DNA from: Kryptolebias marmoratus
Taxonomy: Eukaryota; Chordata; Actinopteri; Cyprinodontiformes; Rivulidae
NCBI RefSeq assembly: GCF_001649575.2
Contig: NC_051431.1
Coordinates: 22,278,156-22,342,155, forward strand
Direction: 5' to 3'
DNA length: 64,000 bases
Part shown: positions 58,701 through 64,000 of the stretch, piece after piece
How the letters are laid out: the number at the start of each line of letters is the position of its first letter
How positions within the stretch are numbered: position 1 is the stretch's first letter
Made by a program: the position numbers and the translations under genes
Notes under the pieces: generated by a model
Told to the model about the DNA's origin: nothing
The model's database searches: none
What the model saw: the letters and a program-made list of their open reading frames with translations, nothing else

Positions 58701-61674
58701 CCAAACGTCTGGGCATCAAAAATTGATAAAGAATCCATATTTGCGCACATGGAAGGTGCCTGAAAGCAAAGCCAAAGCAAGCTCCTAGTAAAACACAATT
58801 TGGCAGGGATCATACGTTGAACACAGTGATCTTGGAGCTTCTTTCCGTGCATGACACATTGAACCTGCTCAACAAACTCAATCTGTCACTTCATTGAACA
58901 GTAACTGCCTTGGAGCTGGCAGATAAAGTGGCAAAAAAGTTTGACGGGAATTCTTGGAAGCGACTGAGCCTGGACCTTCATTCTCTGTATGCAATATCTC
59001 CTGTCTCTGGTATCGAGAGTCTGAGAATTACTTCCCGACCACAAAAGACCGCCGATCCAGGAAGGCTCTGCGGCCCATTTGTGAACAAGTCTGTTGAGCA
59101 GAATTTGTTCATGAGGGAAGATGAACTGCTAGAGATGATAAATGATCATGACCTGAAAAGTATGTTTCAGGCTCTTTACGTTCTGGATTAAAGTCAAGTG
59201 AAGATCCTACTTCCATCTCCAACATCCTATTTTTGTGAAGCCGCTTTTTTTGGCAGTGATGGCAACCAAAACAAGAATACAAATTAGAACATAATGAACA
59301 CTTCTGTGACCTCCGGATGGGACCACTTGGCTGCAGGTCACACTTCACAATGAAACCATGATTCAGCACTTAAACAGGTCACAGAAAGTTGGATTTTTAC
59401 ATGACTGAACTGGCATGTTGATACTTTGACACAATTGTAGTTGAAGGTTTTTGATGTTTTTAAGATTTTACCACAGAACATGATTCGACTCAATGGGTAA
59501 CAGGCTTCTGTAGAACAGGAAGAGGTGATTTAACCACTGAATCAGGTGTGTTGGAGCAGAGAAACAAGGAAAACATGCAGAATGGTGGCCCTTGAGGACC
59601 AGGATTGGCCACCCCTGGTCTGAACTTTCCAATTTCTTTTGAAAAACAAACTCTACCTAACTCCACAATCTTTACACCATCTATACAGTTTATACATCAA
59701 AACACAAGCCTTTTTGTCTTCTTTCACGTGGTGTGACTCACTGCTAAAGGACTTATGGTTTTCTCTAAAAAGAAAGTGCAAAGTATGCACATCCAAACCC
59801 TCATTAACTTCTATTTTATTTGAGCTCTTCAAACCTAACAAATCTAGTCTGTTTATTGAGAGTGTTTATTTGAGGCCTGCTTTCTGTTCTGTTTCTGTCT
59901 CCCTGGCATTAAGAGTGCTCTCCGGGAGTGAGAGACACAGGTGTGTGGTTACCATAGTGACACGAATGAGCCTTTGTCAGCAGCTTTATTGTTTCTATTG
60001 CTCTTGGCTCTCTTTCTACTGACACAGTTCATACATCAGAACGATTACATTTTGTTGTTGAAGAAAAACAAGATTCCCTGAGAAAGACACTGGTAGGCTC
60101 TCTGAGATGTCCTCATTAGGTGGAACAGAATTGTCCGGTAAAGGGCATTTCTGGTCACAGTTTAATGTTAGGTCTCGCTGCCCTTTAAGTGGTCAGGCCT
60201 TCCAGTTACGACAAGACTGGTGGTGTTGTTCTGTCTTAATGATAAGCTTTGCTCAAATGAGCACTCTCTGACAATCTGAAGTCAGATATTGTACCGTTTG
60301 GACCTGTCTCATCCCTGGGGTGTTCGGCTCGACATTACTTTAGCAATGAATTGTTAAAAATCAACAAGCTGGGTCTTCTTTTTAGGTCAAATTTACAGTA
60401 GACACTGTTGTTAAGGACGGGTTACTGTGACAAACAGAAAAATGTCTCCCTAGATTGTGCACATCTCCTCTTCGTTCTTTGAATTGATGTAAAAAATGAA
60501 CAAAATCAAGATAAAATAATGATCCTGCCTAAATGTTGAAACCAGTGTCTGATCCCTAACTTTATATTTCTTTTAAAGATCAACCTCTCTTCAGCTCATT
60601 CAAAAAAAAAAGCAATAATTCTGAGAAGGCATATTGAACCTTCTTGTGAGCCATTGATGTGACATTTGCGGCAGCTCAATAAAAGTTTTCTCGGTGAAGC
60701 TAAAAGTTTGGAGCAAAGCAGTTTCTCATGTCAGCCAATCATTGGACGGCTTAGTCTTTCAACAATGACTTTGTTTCCTCTTTAAAAACCGGGCCTGACA
60801 AAGTCTGATCTGCATGAGAGACTTTCAGTTGCACCAAATATCTGCAACATCAAACTGGGGGCGGGGATAATCTGCTTTTTTAGAGGCATTAAAGAAGAAG
60901 ACCGAGTGAAAAAGGAGTAACAGTAAGAAAGAGTAGGGGGCAGGTGTAGAGAGGATAAGGAAGGAGGTGTGAGTTGTATACATGTTCGCCAACCCAAACA
61001 GATTAAAAAGACACAATCAATGTTTGAGAGCAGGATGGAGCCTAAGAACGGGAGAGAAAATGGCTGCACAGATGCTCTTCTCATGAATCACTTCAATGAA
61101 ACTCTCAGAAAGTGATCACTGGATGTACATCTACAAAGGTAAACTCTGGGGTGAAAGTAGCTAAGAGTCATTCTAAACACATACTTTTAAGTGCTAATGG
61201 ATCCCACAAGATCTGTATTTAAAACAATGGCAGTAACTGTTGAAGTAAAGCCTATTTGTTTGCAAAATATCTCATAAACCATTGGACAGATTTTAATGAA
61301 ACTCAGAAAATACATGTGGATCTACAGCTGATAAGCTTTTGGAGCCAACCCAGTTCAGGATGGTTGACACAGCTAATTAAAAATAACAAACACAAACATG
61401 GCTATAATGTATTCAATTTTACAGATTTTGAGGTAGACTTTGGTTGAGATAGTAGCTAAGAGTTATCCCCAAGACATAGTCTGAGTCCTAACAGATCACA
61501 TAAGATCTTTGTTTAAAACTTTGGCATGCAGGGCGGCGAGTGATCAGTGCATTCTCTCAGTAAATGTTCATCTAGGACAATCACAGTACGACGCGCACGT
61601 CTCACTCACCCCGTTGTTTGGGCCCATGTGCTGCTCAGCGATCCCGAGGAAGTTCTGCAGCGGAGTCCTGCCAC
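43549..61674 (-). CDS. ankrd13b: Ankyrin repeat domain-containing protein 13B, 3' half (7 exons)
   Basis: ANKRD13 proteins bind Lys63-linked ubiquitin chains on internalising receptors such as EGFR, and act at the plasma membrane and endosomes. Coding exons in transcript order: 61674-61610, 57428-57292, 56224-56067, 54406-54218, 53392-53229, 49661-49585, 43750-43549. All junctions have AG/GT borders and one continuous frame, with 329 complete residues plus stop. Visible parts are the C-terminal portion of the GPCR-chaperone-like domain ([63 protein letters not shown]), a Ser-rich linker ([15 protein letters not shown]) and ubiquitin-interacting motifs ([30 protein letters not shown], and a weaker [15 protein letters not shown]). 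The linker and [13 protein letters not shown] favour the B member. The N-terminal ankyrin repeats lie beyond the right edge; mammalian ANKRD13B is about 626 residues. Confidence 0.92.
44578..44700. repeat. Dispersed fish repeat with a perfect 13-bp inverted repeat
   Basis: ggattataaggcg (44590-44602) pairs exactly with cgccttataatcc (44641-44653). The flanking attttccggattataaggcg and gccttatatatgtaagaag, and aactacaaagctgcaccgc downstream, are a block I recognise as common in fish genomes. The outer borders are uncertain. Confidence 0.6.
46850..47400 (+). mobile_element. Possible decayed Tc1/mariner-like fragment
   Basis: A frame at 47093-47389 includes [19 protein letters not shown], which resembles the GRPR-T-PR-DR helix-turn-helix region of Tc1-like transposases. 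The surrounding frames are broken, no DDE residues or terminal repeats were found, and the borders are arbitrary. Confidence 0.3.
49585..49661 (-). CDS. ankrd13b: ankrd13b exon ([13 protein letters not shown])
   Basis: A 77-base exon. It encodes [20 protein letters not shown] and PSRVE, conserved directly after the first UIM. The acceptor is tgtctag and the donor gtaagaag. It ends with two bases of an Arg codon completed by the last exon. Confidence 0.93.
49826..49845. repeat. CA microsatellite
   Basis: A run of about ten CA units in an ankrd13b intron. A second run occurs at 49352-49371. Confidence 0.88.
50100..50935 (-). repeat. Dispersed repeat family A, reverse, three internal units
   Basis: Three unit ends (gagatattttgctaacagac at about 50347 and 50639, gaggtattttagtaacagac at about 50907) are separated by about 270-290 bases. 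Each is preceded by a tggcggccatctt or tggcggacatttt block and by agctacaacaa/accacatc blocks. Confidence 0.85.
51868..52378. repeat. Long ATCC microsatellite array
   Basis: About 0.5 kb of ATCC tetranucleotides, pure at both ends (51868-51956, 52314-52378) and interspersed with variants (ctgt, gtcc, attc) in the middle. The open frames of Met-Asp-Gly-Trp repeats on the minus strand are artefacts of this array. It lies in an ankrd13b intron. Confidence 0.97.
52602..52624. repeat. GT microsatellite
   Basis: A run of about 11 GT units in an ankrd13b intron. Confidence 0.9.
53229..53392 (-). CDS. ankrd13b: ankrd13b exon (first UIM)
   Basis: Encodes [20 protein letters not shown], then [20 protein letters not shown] and EYDQ, a canonical ubiquitin-interacting motif (acidic patch, Ala, Ser spacing). 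The donor is cag|gtgacc in phase 0. Confidence 0.94.
53740..54085 (-). repeat. Dispersed repeat family A, reverse, partial
   Basis: Starts ctttgaagggatgcatatca with tttcatgccagagttttaga, then ctaaattttagctccatatc, and ends at cttattttgttaacagacag, about 130 bases from an ankrd13b exon. Confidence 0.75.
54218..54406 (-). CDS. ankrd13b: ankrd13b exon (HILNARITF and Ser linker)
   Basis: Encodes [20 protein letters not shown], then a variable stretch and [18 protein letters not shown]. The Ser-rich end matches the ANKRD13B linker. The donor is cca|gtaaga. Confidence 0.93.
54708..55019 (+). mobile_element. Fish DNA-transposon-like repeat, truncated by a gap
   Basis: cagggacgtgcggtcagggg, aggcaggtgaggcagagcct and the downstream gagggtgaaacgcgaggtgc form a repeat start I recognise as widespread in fishes. 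The right part is lost in the N gap. The superfamily is not assigned. Confidence 0.5.
55020..55655. other. Assembly gap (N)
   Basis: 636 Ns within an ankrd13b intron, followed by an 18-base T run. The sequence and true length are unknown. Confidence 0.99.
55680..55915. repeat. Degenerate TAGC-rich minisatellite
   Basis: Units such as ctaattttagcttttagcta repeat with heavy divergence. It is the same motif family as 3880-4445, and the array may extend into the gap on its left. Confidence 0.7.
56067..56224 (-). CDS. ankrd13b: ankrd13b exon (FKAKLWLCE block)
   Basis: Encodes [40 protein letters not shown] and [12 protein letters not shown], the best conserved part of the family. The donor is atcg|gtgagc. 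Confidence 0.95.
56740..56945 (+). repeat. Dispersed repeat family A, distal end
   Basis: Contains gcatgcgattgtgcataaca, taagatgatctcagtctgaa and ttcctgaaggaatgctaggt, the right-hand blocks of the family without the unit region. Confidence 0.7.
57292..57428 (-). CDS. ankrd13b: ankrd13b exon (EEYFNP block)
   Basis: Encodes [20 protein letters not shown] through [14 protein letters not shown]. The EYF...RDIG...LTTKTQ order is diagnostic for ANKRD13 proteins. The acceptor is ttccccccag and the donor gtgactcgg. Confidence 0.93.
57780..58440 (+). repeat. Diverged direct repeat, copy 1
   Basis: Shares ordered blocks with 59330-60000: cttaaacaggtca, ccacagaa, caaactc...acttccacaa, ttttgtcttccttcac, gggagtgagagacatagatg and tgtggttaccgtggtgac. 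Unit length is about 0.65 kb. No coding sense is evident. Confidence 0.65.
58910..59191 (+). pseudogene. Unrecognised 93-codon open frame between the direct repeats
   Basis: The frame begins [20 protein letters not shown] and ends [15 protein letters not shown]. Its charged and hydrophobic composition looks protein-like rather than random. It lies on the strand opposite to ankrd13b, inside an intron and between two repeat copies. A second short frame just upstream (58851-58901, [16 protein letters not shown]) ends in a stop. It could be a decayed transposon or retrocopy fragment. I do not recognise the family and claim no function. Confidence 0.2.
59330..60000 (+). repeat. Diverged direct repeat, copy 2, interrupted by a MITE
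   Basis: Matches 57780-58440 block by block (gggagtgagagacacaggtg, tgtggttaccatagtgac). A hAT-like MITE fragment sits between ccacagaacatg and ctgaactttccaatttc, where copy 1 is continuous. Confidence 0.65.
59481..59617. mobile_element. hAT-like MITE, left part missing
   Basis: Begins inside the element (tgattcgactcaatgggtaa), then caggcttctgtagaacagg and gtgtgttggagcagagaaac, and ends ggattggccacccctg. About the first 75 bases of the family consensus are absent, and no duplication is visible. Confidence 0.8.
61100..61545 (+). repeat. Dispersed repeat family A, about two units
   Basis: Contains aatgaaactctcagaaagtg (61095), a second unit at tttgcaaaatatctcataaa (61259), acccagttcaggatggttga, and the distal ggcatgcagggcggcgagtg block. 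It ends about 70 bases before an ankrd13b exon. Confidence 0.78.
61610..61674 (-). CDS. ankrd13b: ankrd13b exon ([13 protein letters not shown])
   Basis: The most upstream ankrd13b exon in the window. The acceptor is cggagcag and the exon opens with two bases of a split codon. It encodes [20 protein letters not shown] plus G, with donor gtgagtgag. Confidence 0.88.
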
Positions 61675-62274
61675 CTGCTCCGAGCCACAACAGAAACGGG
61701 TTAAACAGGCTGCACACAGAAAGTCGGGCTGTCACATCAGTTTGACGCTCCAGACGCCAGCTAACTGCGCTGTAAACAAACACGGCTTCATTATGCCCTC
61801 TGCAGCTGCCCACAGGGTTGCTTCGCTCCATAATGGTTTGTACATAAAACCTCGCTGCACTAAGTCGAAGCTTTTCGTGATGCACTTTTCTCATCTGGAT
61901 GCCACAAAGATGCTTTTAAGCAGCACAGCAAAAAGTGGACTTCCTTTCAAATATCATCTTCAGAAGATGTTTAAGCTAAGCTCAACACAATAAAAGGGAG
62001 GATGAAGTTGCCTGCTTTCCCCAGTCGCCCTGACACATTTATCATTTTTTCAGTTTTATGAAAAAGATAAAAAGTTTTCATTAAATTCTGATCAGTAATC
62101 AGACTAACTTTCTGTGCCCTACAGGTTACGCTCCTCCATTCTGTTCTGTCATGTAATAAATAAGATTTTCCTGTTATTTTAGCTAAAAAAAACATGTCTT
62201 TGTGCTATATGTCACATAAAATCAGTCCTGGTGACATGACTTCATCCCCTCTTTAATATAATTATCACCCGACA

Positions 62275-62895
62275 CCAAAGGCAAAGTGGCGATAATGTTT
62301 TTGCCCGTGTTTGTGTGTTTGTCGGTCTGTAGCGTTACCAAAATAGCTCATGACCCACTGGGTAGAAGTTAATGAAACTTGGATATAAAACAACAACTGA
62401 TTAACATTTGGAGTCAGCTCCATTCAAGATGGCTGCCACAGCTAAGCAACCTTTTCAAACCCAAAAATATCTATACCTCAGTCGTTTCACATATAATGAG
62501 CTCAAATATGGTGTGGTAGTAGCACATATTCTGTGCACAGCATCATTACTTAAAACTTGAGTATTACCTCCTAGAGACAAAACTGCCTGTCTGTTAGCAA
62601 AATATCTCCCAAACTACTGCACAAAATTTAGTGAAAGTAAGTATTGAATTAACATTTTCAGATCATTAACTTTTGGAGTTACCTAATTCAAGTTGGCCAT
62701 CCCACCTAATTATATTAACCAACCTAAAAATAGCTATAACTATCTCAATTTTACACAAGTTGACCAACACATCTCACAAGATTTCCCAAAATCACACGGC
62801 GCAGAAACAGCCATAACTACGTCCCTTCTCATCATAAAAAGACGATTTTTGTTTAAAACTCCTGCCATGAAAGGCCGCGGGCGATAACCATCCCT
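62275..62895 (+). repeat. Dispersed repeat family A, both ends present, two units
   Basis: The left end (aaaggcaaagtggcgataatg, gtttttgcccgtgtttgtgt), unit starts (gtctgtagcgttaccaaaat and gcctgtctgttagcaaaata) and the distal end (ctgccatgaaaggccgcggg, cgataaccatcccttcagga) are all visible. This is one of the most complete copies in the window. Confidence 0.8.
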
Positions 62896-63350
62896 TCAGG
62901 AAACTCTAGACCTTTAATTGTAGCCGAGGTCCCTTTGTCCTCGCAACTGTCTGCGTGTTTTCTGGCGTTAAACGGCTCCTCTGACCCCGCCTGGTCCATT
63001 CGTTTGCTGACAAATACTCTCTCCCTGCTCTTCCTGTCTGACCTCGTGAGGTTTAGAGGACAAACGGAGACGCAAAACACTAATTGGAAGATTCTTAGCC
63101 TCGCCGACTTTCTTCCCAGAGAAGCATGCTTAGTCGTTGCCTCGACACTTCGCTTTTGCAAAATGTCGAGAACTCCCTCTCGATCGATGGGAAAATGTGG
63201 AGAGCGCACATTCTCAAACTGCACCCAGCAAGTCAGACGTCAGCACTTCTGCAAGTTTGTGCTGCATTTTTAATCCGAAGTCGTGCCCTTCGTGCTCCCC
63301 GACTCTTCCTTCTCCGTCCTTGTTTTCACCGAGGTATCCATGGCAACAAA

Positions 63351-63370
63351 GGGGGGGGGGGGGGGGGGGN
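63351..63370. repeat. G19 homopolymer and single-base gap
   Basis: Nineteen Gs followed by one N at 63370. The true length is uncertain. It is G-quadruplex-capable and probably an assembly weak point. Confidence 0.95.
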
Positions 63371-64000
63371 CAGCACTTTTCTGTAAAAAGGGTGGAGGGC
63401 CTGGGGGGAGGCAGAGTGAAGGTGGGACGCTCGAACGCATTCGGGGGACGCTTGAGGCTTAAATTAACTTTGAGATCACCCCTAATTTAAAAGGAGATCA
63501 TTTTATAGAGATTTCTTTCTATCTTTGAGGTGAGAAATGTTATATTATTCACTTAAGACAAAATAGTGACAGAAATCAGTTACTAAATTGGAGCGACTGA
63601 TTAGAGGTGCAATTTTTATTCTAATAATCAAAAACATAAACAAAATAATAAAATAAATCTTTATATAACTTGACCCTCTCCTGAAATACCATTGGCCACT
63701 GAAGTGCTAAAGCAAGTATCTCACTGGGTTGCATCTGTTGGCCAAGATCTGTAAATTCATAAGGGTCTTTTTCCAAAATGTAACAAAATGTTTGCAAGAG
63801 TTCTCAATTTCTTCACCCAGCAGCTCCTGCACTTCTTCCCTGAGGTCCATACCGCTTTAAGTCTGATGACAAAATGATTGCTGGACTGTATTTGTATGGC
63901 CCGGATTTCTCAATTGCCACACGTAATAATCGCACCACTGTTGCAAGACATTCTCATAAATGTCAATTTTGCAATTAGCTATGCATCCTCCTGAAGATTT

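Larger units (their letters stand above)
61675..64000 (-). other. ankrd13b: ankrd13b intron continuing past the window edge
   Basis: No further ankrd13b exon was found here; the ankyrin-repeat exons must lie beyond 64000. It holds a two-unit family A copy (62275-62895) and a G19 run beside an N at 63370. 62900-63340 and 63400-64000 show nothing I can name. Confidence 0.7.

Noticed and set aside
1..64000. CRISPR arrays, operons, tRNA or rRNA genes
   Set aside because: No regular spacer array, no polycistronic arrangement and no cloverleaf or rRNA core sequence was noticed; vertebrate intron-exon structure explains the genes.

Overview
The window looks like nuclear genomic DNA of a ray-finned (teleost) fish. 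Evidence is short coding exons separated by repeat-rich introns, vertebrate splice signals, many fish-type dispersed repeats (hAT-like foldback MITEs, an (ATGG)n-tailed LINE tail, long ATCC and CA microsatellites) and two recognisable vertebrate genes. There is no operon, CRISPR array, phage or prokaryotic signal. Three assembly gaps (N) are present at 24464-24517, 55020-55655 and 63370.

Layout. 1-5.7 kb is intergenic or upstream DNA made largely of repeats. 5.8-37.8 kb, plus strand, holds an apparently complete slingshot-2 gene (ssh2). I could follow 15 coding exons in one continuous frame from an ATG at 5799 to a stop at 37796-37798, giving a predicted 1290-residue cofilin phosphatase. A second in-phase first exon at 20125-20252 would give a different N-terminus. 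37.8-43.5 kb is the tail-to-tail intergenic or 3' UTR interval, containing a decayed non-LTR retrotransposon. 43.5-61.7 kb, minus strand, holds the last seven coding exons of an ANKRD13-family gene, best match ankrd13b (329 complete codons plus stop). Its 5' exons with the ankyrin repeats lie beyond the right edge. 61.7-64 kb is intron or upstream sequence with repeats.

The convergent ssh2/ankrd13b pair matches the neighbouring SSH2 and ANKRD13B genes of mammals, which supports both identifications. Ssh2 reactivates cofilin to turn over actin filaments. Ankrd13b is a ubiquitin-binding endocytic regulator. They share a locus but no known pathway.

The most interesting items are the alternative ssh2 first exon with a large foldback element just upstream; a perfect 3 x 40-bp intronic array in which each unit ends in a splice-acceptor-like tract; a dispersed repeat family whose copies carry one to three internal ~0.28-kb units; several nested insertions with visible target-site duplications that order transposon activity; and a MITE that lost one terminus but kept both 8-bp duplications. 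I found no convincing new biological system. No homology search was possible, so identities rest on recognition of conserved motifs and exon phase.
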